Assembly (NCBI GenBank): GCA_009829735.1
Contig: CM020619.1
Coordinates: forward strand, 12,825,777-12,889,776
Source: Pyropia yezoensis
Taxonomy: Eukaryota; Rhodophyta; Bangiophyceae; Bangiales; Bangiaceae
Length of the DNA stretch: 64,000 nucleotides
Direction: 5' to 3'
In this document: positions 50,371 to 59,185 of the stretch, in pieces
Layout of the letters: every line of letters starts with the position of its first letter
Position numbering within the stretch: the first letter of the stretch is position 1
Made by a program: the position numbers and the translations under genes
The notes under the pieces: model-generated
Told to the model about the DNA's origin: nothing
The model's input: the letters and a program-made list of their open reading frames with translations, nothing else
Databases searched by the model: none

Positions 50371-51980
50371 CTTGCACGGCAAAAGCTATGGACGAACTCC
50401 CGTCGCCGGTCGACGCTGGAAGACTGCTGGGCTTCTCCCTAACGCATGTGCTGGTGTACCTCGCTCGTATCCTGCAGGGGACGTGTGAGCAGGTGGCATT
50501 GTGCACCAATCAAGAGGTTCTTGTGCAAAGAACCGACAGGACTGGCGCGTGGACGCTTTCACACCACAAGCGACTTGTGCTTTCACGGCTCTGTCCACGG
50601 CGGGCGTGGTACCTCGTCCAGTGCACTGGACATGCACCTGCTGCTACAACTGTAAGTGGCGCGGCACGCGTATCCACACAGACACACCCGGGTAGAAATG
50701 TAGGGTGGTACACGATGCCAGTGTTCGTTCATGCTAGTGAACACAAGTGATCCAAGTACGCGTCCAGCATTCAAGTACTCACGTTGGACTCCACGTGGCA
50801 TGAAGTGCATACCACGCTAAATTACTACGTGTTCCGACGTTCTCCAAGACAGGGAACCAAGCGGGTCCGTGTTTTGTACATAACGACGCCAGTGCGTGTT
50901 GGCCCTCCAGGTCGCTCTTTGTGGCCGCACTCGTTATCTACAAAACACAGCCACATGAACCGTTCTTCATTTAAACGCAAAGAAACGCGTTCCGTACCAT
51001 GCGCCATCGTTATCGACTGCAAAAATGGGCACGACCGTCCGTATACTTCATGTACGTCGATTTCGCTTGCGAGATCAGTCCGCGTGATTTGCCACCGAAT
51101 AAACGGTGAAGCCGTCTGTGGACCACATTCATATTATCGAGTGCCCTATCCACTGTGTTAACCAGTCTGGGGTTTGGGCCACTCGATCTGTCTCGCGTTA
51201 TGCACATAACAGCATTCCCTCCCCTGATCCTGATGGCTTCCTCCCCGGCACACTCGTTAGTGTAAGTCGCGGTACTTGTTACTATTAAGTACCCTGACAT
51301 GGTTGTGTAATGGCATGAGTTCTTTTTGTGCTGGATATTTTCAGACCCCACAGATCGTTTGTTGGAGGCGCTGGCGGGTCTTGTGATCAGGGCGCTGAGG
51401 GGCACGTAGAATTGGGCTCATCCTGTTCCTATTCACTCCGGCCGCCGTCGTCCTACCGGACAGTTCCTCCTCTACTCGACGGACGTCCCCCGCCTTTTCA
51501 CACCGCCTTTTTCCGGCTGGCGATTTTTTCCAGCCGAAGAACAATCCTTCCCGGTTCCCAGTTGTTCTCGACGGCAACCTAAGGCCTCTGGGAGGTTTGG
51601 GGGCGTATCGACGGTGATGGACGCCAATGGTGGTGGCCATCATGGCCACGAACGCGACGACAGCACCGGTAGCTCTGGTTGCGGCCGTGTTGGTCACGAC
51701 GGTGGTCCACATGGCGGATGCACTCGTGTCGGTGTCAGCGGCGGCGCTGGCGGTGATGACCGCAACGGGGGTGGATCTGGTAGTGGTGCCGGCGAAGGAC
51801 ACCGCCACCGCCCTACCTATGGTGGTGATCGCAACGGTGGCAACGTGGACCGCGACGTCGCTCCACTCTTGTCGCTCCGTGGAGCTGGCTACGCGGCCTC
51901 GGTTGACACGATGTGCGTGCATCGAGAGTCTGGTCGCTCCGTCAACGACCATGCCTTCCATGTGGTGGACGGCTCACATC
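50371..51980. other. No supported gene; left flank of element C
   Basis: A 123-codon Gly/His/Asp-rich plus-strand frame (51,614-51,985) and a 206-codon Ala/Thr/Val-rich minus-strand frame (51,961-51,341) overlap here. Both consist of degenerate GGT/GTG/ACC repeats and neither is convincing. The plus-strand frame runs four bases into the LTR of element C. Confidence 0.4.
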
Positions 51981-52343
51981 TGTAGCAATATGGTTGTCCG
52001 TATTGTGACCCTAATATCAGGGGGGCTACTTCTAATCCTTAACTTTCAATTTGAGAGTCCGAACTGGTCACGGTATCTATAAGTTACGTATGACCAGAGG
52101 GACTTGCATCTTGGGGTGGAGGGTAGTTAGTAGTGTCTCCGAGGGTTTATAACGAGGGGGCCGGTGGCGAATCCACCGCCGGCCAAGGTAGAACAACAAA
52201 CCCCTCCCATTTGGGCTCCCATCTTGGTCCCGTGGCTTGCGCTCCAAGGACAGCAACCTTGGCCTCCCGGTGACGTTGGTGCCGATCCCCCTTGGTGAGT
52301 GTTCCCTGAGAGTGGACGTGCGACGGATTCCTATTGTGCTACA
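51981..52343 (+). repeat. Element C 5' LTR
   Basis: 363 bp, starting TGTAGCA and ending TGCTACA, a perfect 7-bp terminal inverted repeat. TATAAG at 52,078 and TTTATAAC at about 52,146 are candidate promoter elements. Confidence 0.93.
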
Positions 52344-52344
52344 T

Positions 52345-52362
52345 TGGTGGAGCAGCAGGGGA
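52345..52362 (+). other. Element C primer-binding site
   Basis: TGGTGGAGCAGCAGGGGA, one base after the LTR, identical to the 18-nt site of element B. The implied primer is a tRNA whose acceptor begins GGAGCAG; its identity is not determined. It is not the initiator-Met sequence common in plant elements. Confidence 0.8.
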
Positions 52363-52568
52363 CGGGTTTCCGTCACCCTTGTGGTGACGCCGTCTTCGGC
52401 CCTGGCACACGGATAGAGATCCGGTCCTTTTCTTGTACTCGTGGTGTTGCGACCTGATCGATTGTGTTGAGCTTTTACCTGTGACTGTGACATACGGTTA
52501 CTCTCCCCAATCTACCCCCTCGCTCTCTTATTCGTGGTGATCGTTGCGTCGGTGGACTGATTGTGACT

Positions 52569-54532
52569 ATGTCTACCCAAGAGACGGGGAACGTTCAAGA
52601 TGACGGATCGGCGTCGACGCCGACTCCGGAGGTGACTACGGGAACCGGGATCGGGAACCCGATCGATAACATTGAGACGCCAATGCTTCCGGTGCCGGAT
52701 CGACGTTTGGCACGGCTCGGACGGCAGGAGGCGGGGGCCCGCCTCAACTGTCGTCGACCGACCTCACTCCGCCGCCTCCTTCACCAGGGGATTCCCTGAT
52801 GGCATCATTGGCCCGCATCGAGGCCCGGTTTTCCGGGCTCGACGCCCGTCAAGATCGGACGGAGGACGCAATGGCAGTGTTGATGTGAACACGGCGCACG
52901 ACGGGACCCCGTCGTGTTCCTCCCACACCGGTACGGTTCGAACCAGCCGGACTACCTTCGGAGTCCACCAGGGTCAATCCCGGGGTTGCTACTCCTGGAC
53001 AACCCCCGGACACAAGGGGGTATGGGTCCGACTCGTCGGCAGAGTTGGAACGGAGTCACACGGAGCGATACGCTCGGAGCGCCCGAAGCGGACTCCGCGG
53101 ACACGACCCGGCGGATACTTACGCCGGGGGAGAGTCGGTTATTGGGGGAGGGGGTACCCTCTCGCAGTACCCCCACGACGAAGGAGGCCAGGCAACTCGG
53201 GTTCCCGAGGTGCCGACGCCTGAAGTACCATCTTCAGTGGTGGAAGCTATGACCGCGCAGGTAACTGCGAGCCTACTGAAGCGGATGGAGTCCGATGAGT
53301 TCGCTCATCAACTGGCTAAGCGACTGGATATCCAGGACGCTGACACGGAGATCGTCAACGAGGGGCCGGCCCTGGATATCCTCCCGTTCTTTGTTGATGA
53401 ACGGGTGCGAGGCATTCTTCGCCAGGCATCCCCGATGCCGGGAATGAGGGTCGCGGCCACCCCCATGGATTACCGTGGGATATTGAAGGAGCTGCTGAGC
53501 AGCTACCTCAGTGAGGACAAGTGCGAGGACCACTATTGGGCCCTTCGCACTGCCACCGCCCAGTCCTGGGAGGATGAGGAGCTGTTTGGACGCCGGATCC
53601 AAGAGCTCGACTACGAGCTGGGGAAGCTCCTCGGAGAAGGGGAGCTACGGGCCATCCTGTTCGCAGGAGTACCCAACTACGTGCGGATATCCGCACGAGG
53701 CGCCAACACGGCACGGACGAACTTCAGTCGACTGATGCATATGTGCAAGTCCCTAGGGGACGCCTACCGGGTTCTACACCCGGAGTGTGCCTTGGCCCCG
53801 AAGCCGAAGGGTGAGGGAGGCAAGCCCAGTCTTACCCCGGTACCGAGGCAAGAGAAGGTGGAACGTAAGGCCGCACCAGTACTGGTGGCGACCGAACATA
53901 CCCCTATTGGTGAGGATGACCCTCTAGTCGACCAACAGGGCCACCTGTTGCTACCGGCGACGCCGGTGATTGATGAACATGGTACGGTAGCGTACATCGC
54001 CCCGGCTGGAACCCAGTTCCAGGTCAACGAAGGAACGGGACGGCGCGTCCCGTATGTGCGGACTACGGGGTACTCCCCGGTGACGGGTAACCCTCACCAA
54101 CCCTTGCCAACATGGGCGGTGCGCACGGAGGCACCTCCGCAGATTGCGGGCCGACCCAACCGGTTGGGGGAGTCCATGTTCCGAATGACCCAAGGACCGA
54201 AGGCCTACCAGGGAGCAGGCACTCGGGCGCCCGAGGGAGGCAACCGTAGCTACGGGGCTACCCCGATGCGACCTCAAGGGGGGACCGGCACGTCCGGGTG
54301 TATGTTGTGTGGGGATCCCCAGCACTGGGTGTCTTCCTGCCCACTCATCCCCGAGGAGTCTCGGCGGGCAGCGGCGCAACGCAAGGCATCCACCGGGGGG
54401 TATCCCGCCCGAGCACCCGGACCCGCACCGGGTAGGCAGCCAGCTCCAGGTGGAGTACTGGCCGTCGAGGGGGCACCTCCTCAGCCGGATGTCCCGGCGG
54501 ACAGCACCCTACCAAGGGCGGGAAACGAGTAA
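52569..54532 (+). pseudogene. Element C gag, interrupted near its 5' end
   Basis: An intact frame runs 53045-54532 (495 codons). It contains the capsid-like helical region, a proline-rich linker and a CCHC zinc knuckle (CMLCGDPQHWVSSC, C-x2-C-x4-H-x4-C) near 54,298-54,340. Upstream, a convincing N-terminus starts at the ATG at 52569 in another phase; the coding phase then appears to change near 52,680-52,700, and the gag phase meets a TGA at about 52,886 before continuing. Either this copy has two lesions in gag, or the sequence has errors, or translation starts internally (for example at 53045). Confidence 0.75.
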
Positions 54533-54540
54533 GAGGAAGG

Positions 54541-57500
54541 ATGACCGGGGGGCGCTGGGGTTACCCAAGCAAGCCACCCCGGAGTACCGCGGGGAAATCC
54601 CCACGGAGAGCGCGGTTGAGCCGACGCCGCATCAACCCCCGGGTACACCTTCCGGCCCCGACGACACGGCGTCAGGGGATTGATGACCAACCTCCAAGGT
54701 TGGGAGGAGAGGACGGGAAGCCCCGTCACGTTGAACCAGACAAGGGCCCTGTTCAGGATGCCCGAGCTACACCGGATATCGGTGTAGGACATGTGTTGTT
54801 TACCTTGGAGAACTTCAAGGTATCAGCCACACTGGGGGTTGACCCCCAGTCGACACGATCGTACTACCCTGTACTGGATACAGGGGCTGGACCCAACCTT
54901 ATCCGGAAGGATACCCTCCCGGACAAGTGGCTCCGACGAGTCAGAGTGACTCGGGGACCCACCATCAAGGACGCGAATGGTCGACTCATTCATACGACCG
55001 CAGCGATGTCGCTGCGGGTTACCATCGGGGATCTCACCACGGAAGTTGACTTCCTGGTATGTGAAACGCTATCGGTGCCCTGCATACTGGGGTGCACCTT
55101 CATCAACGTTCACGTTGATGCAATCCGGCCAGGCCGGAGGACCGTCGAGCTTCAAGAAGCCGACGGGACGAAGCGAGGACACACGGCTATCGTCAGGGAC
55201 CTGACGCTACAAGGAAGCCACGTTAACGTGGCTGAGGTGTACGCAAGCGTCGAGCCGAAGACACTTCGGTTGGCCAAGCGGACTCGCTTTGAGCCGTTGT
55301 CGGAGACAGTCCTCCCGGTTAACTGCGACCTCGCAGGCATCTGCAGAGTCCAGTCCAACCTACGGACGTACAAGCGCCATGGGTTGACCATGGCCAACGG
55401 TCTCATAGACCTCCCAGCAGGAGGGTCGTCCCTCCTAGTGATGGCGAACTATCGCCGTAAGGCAGTCACCCTCCCGAAGGGAACTATCCTCGGGATTGCC
55501 GAACTCTACGAAGGAGATATCCTTACCCCTGATAAGGAAGGTCAAGTGGAACCACTTGAAGTACTGGCGGTCGCCGAGACCACCGAGCGACAGCAACCCG
55601 ATGACGGGAAGCCTAACCCATCGGCGGCTCCGGCGGACCTGCCGCCAAAGGACCAAGAGGCCTTGAAGGCACTGGCCGAGGCTGACCTCGACCACCTTCC
55701 CCCTTCGGCAGCCGAAGGGGTACGACGGATGCTAAGAAAGCATGACGTTATGTGGACAGGCGGGGCCTTGGGGACCATTGGGGCAACCCAACATCGTATA
55801 GACCTGGTACCAGGCGCACGACCCGCCCGCTCACAACCGCACCGAGCGGGACCTATGCAACGAGAGATCGTTGATGGAGAAGTGAAGAGGATGAGTGAAG
55901 CTAAGGTGATCCGACCTTCGATGTCGGAATGGGGTGCCCCAGTCGTTATTGTGCCGAAGAAGGATCAAACCCCTCGGTTTTGCATCGATTATCGACGCCT
56001 CAACTTGGTTACCAAGAAGGACTCATACCCTTTACCAAGGATGGATGAATGCATCGACTCCCTGGGGGAAGCTACGGTGTTTACAACCATCGGCTGCAAT
56101 GCCGGATACTGGCAGATCCCGGTGGCGGACGAGGATATCCCCAAGACGGCATTCGTCTGTCACAGTGGAGTGTACGAGTTCCTAAGGATGCCCTTCGGAT
56201 TGTCCAACGCCCCCGCTACATTCCAGCGGGCTATCGACATCATACTGTCGGGGGTGAAGTGGCGTAACTGCCTAGTGTACCTCGATGACGTCATCGTCTT
56301 CTCGCGTAACATGGATGACCATGTACAACATGTTGACGAGGTACTCACCCTCTTGAGGAACGCCGGGGTAACCCTGCGTCTGAAGAAGTGCGCCTTCTTC
56401 CAACAGACGGTCGAGTATCTGGGCCACCAGATAACCCCTGGTAAACTAGGGGTACTCGAAGCCAATACCCGGGCACTCCGGGATGCCCGGTTCCCCAACA
56501 CCCAGACGCAGCTCAAGAGCTTCCTGGGAATGTGCAATGTATACCGACGGTTCGTCAAGGACTTCGCTCGGATAGCTAAACCGTTAACGGTTCTTACGAG
56601 CAGTACCTTACCCAAGGTACTCCAACCCCCTTCGCCTAGCGAAGAGGAGGCATTCGAGTCGCTGAAGCGAGCCCTACTAGCCCCACCCGTCCTTGCGTTA
56701 CCGCATAGACGGGGTACCTTCGTCATCGATGTCGATGCGTGTGATACACAAGTGGGATGCACCCTGTTACAGGGAGAGACGTTGATAGGTACCGATAACG
56801 TTATCCCGGACCTACGTCCGGTAGGGTACTTCAGCCGGACACTCAACCCGGCTGAGCGGAACTATAGTGCCACCGAGCGTGAATGCCTCGGAGTTATATG
56901 GGCAGTGCAACTGCTCCGTCCATACCTGGAGGGCTCCAGGTTCATCGTGAGGTCCGACCACGAACCCCTACGATGGCTCCTCAACCTTGGTGACAAGGAT
57001 TCCGATAGCCATGGGAGGGTAGCCCGATGGAGGCTGAAGATGGCCGAGCACGACTACCGCACGGTGTATAAGGCTGGGTCAACCCACCACCTCGGAGACG
57101 CGTTGTCTCGACTCGACACCCCGAGCGGGGATACCCGCCCGGTGGACGAGGACATCCCGGTGGTACCGGTGTGCATGGTGGGTAATGCTACCCAGGGTAT
57201 GGCTGACCATACCATGGCACACCTTGCGTGCCCATTGACCCTCGCGGACTTCCGCGAGGCACAGGCCAACGACGATGACTGTAGACGTCATCGTGCTAAC
57301 CTCCTGGCCGGTACGGCCGGCATCTTCTCCGAGAACGAAGACGGACTCATATACCGGCGGGCACCCGCCGATGGACGACATCAAGTCGTGGTTCCCGTGT
57401 CCTTACGGCAAGCCGTCATGAAACGAGAACATGAGAACCCTACAGCCGGACACCCGGGGGGTTCACGTATGTTCGCAGCAATGCGAAGGTTCTTCTACTG

Positions 57501-58707
57501 GCCAGCAATGGCCGTTGACGTGGTCGACCACGTAAGGGGATGCCACCCCTGTGCACGTAACCGCATGAGTCTACATAGGCGGGCGTCGGCCATGAAGCTA
57601 TTCCCACCTGATGGGCCCAACGAGCAAGTCGCTATCGACATACTCGGGCCACTTCCGATAACGGAAGAAGGGAACAGGTACATCCTGGTCATGTCTGACC
57701 GCTTCACTAAGCTGTCAAGAGCGGCAGCCATCCCGAATGATACGGCATACACGATCATGAACGCAGTGGTTGACCACTGGATCAGTGCATACGGAGTCAT
57801 GAAGCAACTCCTCTCCGATAACGGAGCAAACCTTACGTCGGCATTCTGCACTAAGGTCCTGGGCATGTTCGGTATCGAACCACGTCGGGCATCCGACTAC
57901 CACCCGCAGTCCAACGGGCAGGTGGAGCGGTTCAACCGCACCATCGTAAAGATGCTACAGTGCTACGTGGCCGAGCACACGAACACTTGGGACAGGCTTC
58001 TGTCCGTACTCACCCTGGCATACAATGCCAGGCCACATCGGAGCACAAACATTGCTCCGCTGGAGTGGGTCATGCCACTAGGCGTCGGTAACCTGACGCT
58101 GCCACCCGGCAGGTGCACTCGGTATGATACACCGAAGGGCCGACCCGCCGAACGCATCCACCTAGCTTGGTTGGCCAAGCTATCGTGGATGATTCCTAAG
58201 CTCAAGGGTGCCCTTGACAGAACACAACTTCGATATAAGAAGAACTTCGACGCCCGACTACGGGTGCGCAACGCAACCCTGGTAACAGGTGACTGGGTCT
58301 ATATCAGACACCAGAAGTTCCGAGGGAACAAGCTTATGCAACCGGTCAAGGGACCGTACCAGATCCTCCACAGAGATGACCACTCTGTTATCTTACACTC
58401 CGATACGGAGATTCAACGCATCAGCATGAATGATGTCACACCTGCTCCGATGCCGGAACAGCCTCAGCCGGTACCGGCTGGGTTGCTACATGAAGCTCTT
58501 ACAACCCACCGGTCAGATGACCCGGTGGGACCGGATGGGATTCCATACCAAGTAGAGAGCGTGGTCGGACACACCGACCCGGACCTACCAGGACCCTGGT
58601 ACGTCAAGGTTATGTGGGTCGGATACGACTCACCCACCTGGGAACAGGCGGCAAATATACCCCGCCAACTCCTCATGCGGTACATGAGGCGACGACGCCT
58701 ACTGTAA
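54541..58707 (+). CDS. Element C Pol polyprotein: protease, RT, RNase H, integrase, chromodomain
   Basis: 1388 codons without interruption. Protease has LDTGAG (D113). Reverse transcriptase spans about residues 430-610 with FCIDYRRLN, FGLSNAPATFQRA and CLVYLDD. RNase H spans about 715-870 with VIDVDA, ATERECLGV, RSDHEPLRWLL and GDALSRL. The integrase has an HHCC finger (HENPTAGHPG...C-x2-C) and a catalytic core with AIDILGPL, LLSDNGANL and GQVERFNRT. The C-terminal chromodomain (about 1325-1388) has YQVESVVGH and VKVMWVGYDSPTWE. Pol is in the -1 phase relative to gag, nine bases past the gag stop, so expression may need a -1 frameshift or reinitiation. All catalytic residues are present, so this copy could encode active enzymes. 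Confidence 0.95.
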   Translation: MTGGRWGYPSKPPRSTAGKSPRRARLSRRRINPRVHLPAPTTRRQGIDDQPPRLGGEDGKPRHVEPDKGPVQDARATPDIGVGHVLFTLENFKVSATLGVDPQSTRSYYPVLDTGAGPNLIRKDTLPDKWLRRVRVTRGPTIKDANGRLIHTTAAMSLRVTIGDLTTEVDFLVCETLSVPCILGCTFINVHVDAIRPGRRTVELQEADGTKRGHTAIVRDLTLQGSHVNVAEVYASVEPKTLRLAKRTRFEPLSETVLPVNCDLAGICRVQSNLRTYKRHGLTMANGLIDLPAGGSSLLVMANYRRKAVTLPKGTILGIAELYEGDILTPDKEGQVEPLEVLAVAETTERQQPDDGKPNPSAAPADLPPKDQEALKALAEADLDHLPPSAAEGVRRMLRKHDVMWTGGALGTIGATQHRIDLVPGARPARSQPHRAGPMQREIVDGEVKRMSEAKVIRPSMSEWGAPVVIVPKKDQTPRFCIDYRRLNLVTKKDSYPLPRMDECIDSLGEATVFTTIGCNAGYWQIPVADEDIPKTAFVCHSGVYEFLRMPFGLSNAPATFQRAIDIILSGVKWRNCLVYLDDVIVFSRNMDDHVQHVDEVLTLLRNAGVTLRLKKCAFFQQTVEYLGHQITPGKLGVLEANTRALRDARFPNTQTQLKSFLGMCNVYRRFVKDFARIAKPLTVLTSSTLPKVLQPPSPSEEEAFESLKRALLAPPVLALPHRRGTFVIDVDACDTQVGCTLLQGETLIGTDNVIPDLRPVGYFSRTLNPAERNYSATERECLGVIWAVQLLRPYLEGSRFIVRSDHEPLRWLLNLGDKDSDSHGRVARWRLKMAEHDYRTVYKAGSTHHLGDALSRLDTPSGDTRPVDEDIPVVPVCMVGNATQGMADHTMAHLACPLTLADFREAQANDDDCRRHRANLLAGTAGIFSENEDGLIYRRAPADGRHQVVVPVSLRQAVMKREHENPTAGHPGGSRMFAAMRRFFYWPAMAVDVVDHVRGCHPCARNRMSLHRRASAMKLFPPDGPNEQVAIDILGPLPITEEGNRYILVMSDRFTKLSRAAAIPNDTAYTIMNAVVDHWISAYGVMKQLLSDNGANLTSAFCTKVLGMFGIEPRRASDYHPQSNGQVERFNRTIVKMLQCYVAEHTNTWDRLLSVLTLAYNARPHRSTNIAPLEWVMPLGVGNLTLPPGRCTRYDTPKGRPAERIHLAWLAKLSWMIPKLKGALDRTQLRYKKNFDARLRVRNATLVTGDWVYIRHQKFRGNKLMQPVKGPYQILHRDDHSVILHSDTEIQRISMNDVTPAPMPEQPQPVPAGLLHEALTTHRSDDPVGPDGIPYQVESVVGHTDPDLPGPWYVKVMWVGYDSPTWEQAANIPRQLLMRYMRRRRLL

Positions 58708-58786
58708 CAACCCAACCGACACCGACTTCGGCTGTTGGGGGGTGAGGCTTATACCTACTAAGTAGGGTGTGACATGGTTACGGCAG

Positions 58787-58902
58787 ACTTAGGTTTCTAA
58801 GTCAAATCAGACTTAGGTTTCTAAGTCGAACCAAGCTTAGGTAACTAAGTAGAGCAAAGCTTAGTTAACTAAGTAAAACCTGAACCTTAATAAGTTAACT
58901 TA
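58787..58902. repeat. Array of four CTTAG-N4-CTAAG hairpins plus a 12-bp palindrome
   Basis: Hairpins at 58787-58802, 58811-58826, 58836-58849 and 58860-58873 are spaced 24-25 bp apart. The first two have arms ACTTAG/CTAAGT, the last two CTTAG/CTAAG. The perfect palindrome TAAGTTAACTTA follows at 58891-58902. The array is AT-rich inside a GC-rich element and lies 80 bp after the pol stop. Confidence 0.9.
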
Positions 58903-58951
58903 AAGGTAAAGGCTAACTCCGATAATATCGAAGTAACTAGGGAGCTTACAC

Positions 58952-59003
58952 GGGAGGATGACCTCCCCAAGCCAAGACACCAAGTGAGGGAGGATGACCT
59001 CCC
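58952..59003. repeat. Two copies of the hairpin GGGAGG-ATGA-CCTCCC
   Basis: Identical copies at 58952-58967 and 58988-59003, each followed by CAAGC, 36 bp apart. They lie between the AT-rich hairpin array and the 3' end of the antisense ORF. Confidence 0.9.
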
Positions 59004-59185
59004 CAAGCATGAACCTACCGGAAGAAGTTCGACGGGAGGCAAGGCACCACTGAGCCAGAAGGGGTACTCCCCAGGGCAGCAAACAGAGGCAAGCAATGCC
59101 CCCAAAGGGGATGAGTTTATACTCACTACTACCCGGCTACCATAAGGGTTGCCGGGGCCCTCTCCCGCACAAACAATAGCACTCC

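Noticed and set aside
48946-50442. Several 220-314 codon frames on both strands
   Set aside because: They arise from the 39-bp minisatellite, whose period is a multiple of three. Frames switch along the array and no start or domain is convincing.
51341-51985. Glycine/histidine-rich and alanine/threonine-rich frames left of element C
   Set aside because: They derive from degenerate GGT/ACC repeats on opposite strands and one runs into the LTR.
58787-58902. CRISPR-like reading of the evenly spaced hairpins (and of 921-1140)
   Set aside because: The units are too short, the spacers are under 15 bases and not unique, and the setting is a eukaryotic retrotransposon or intergenic region without cas genes.
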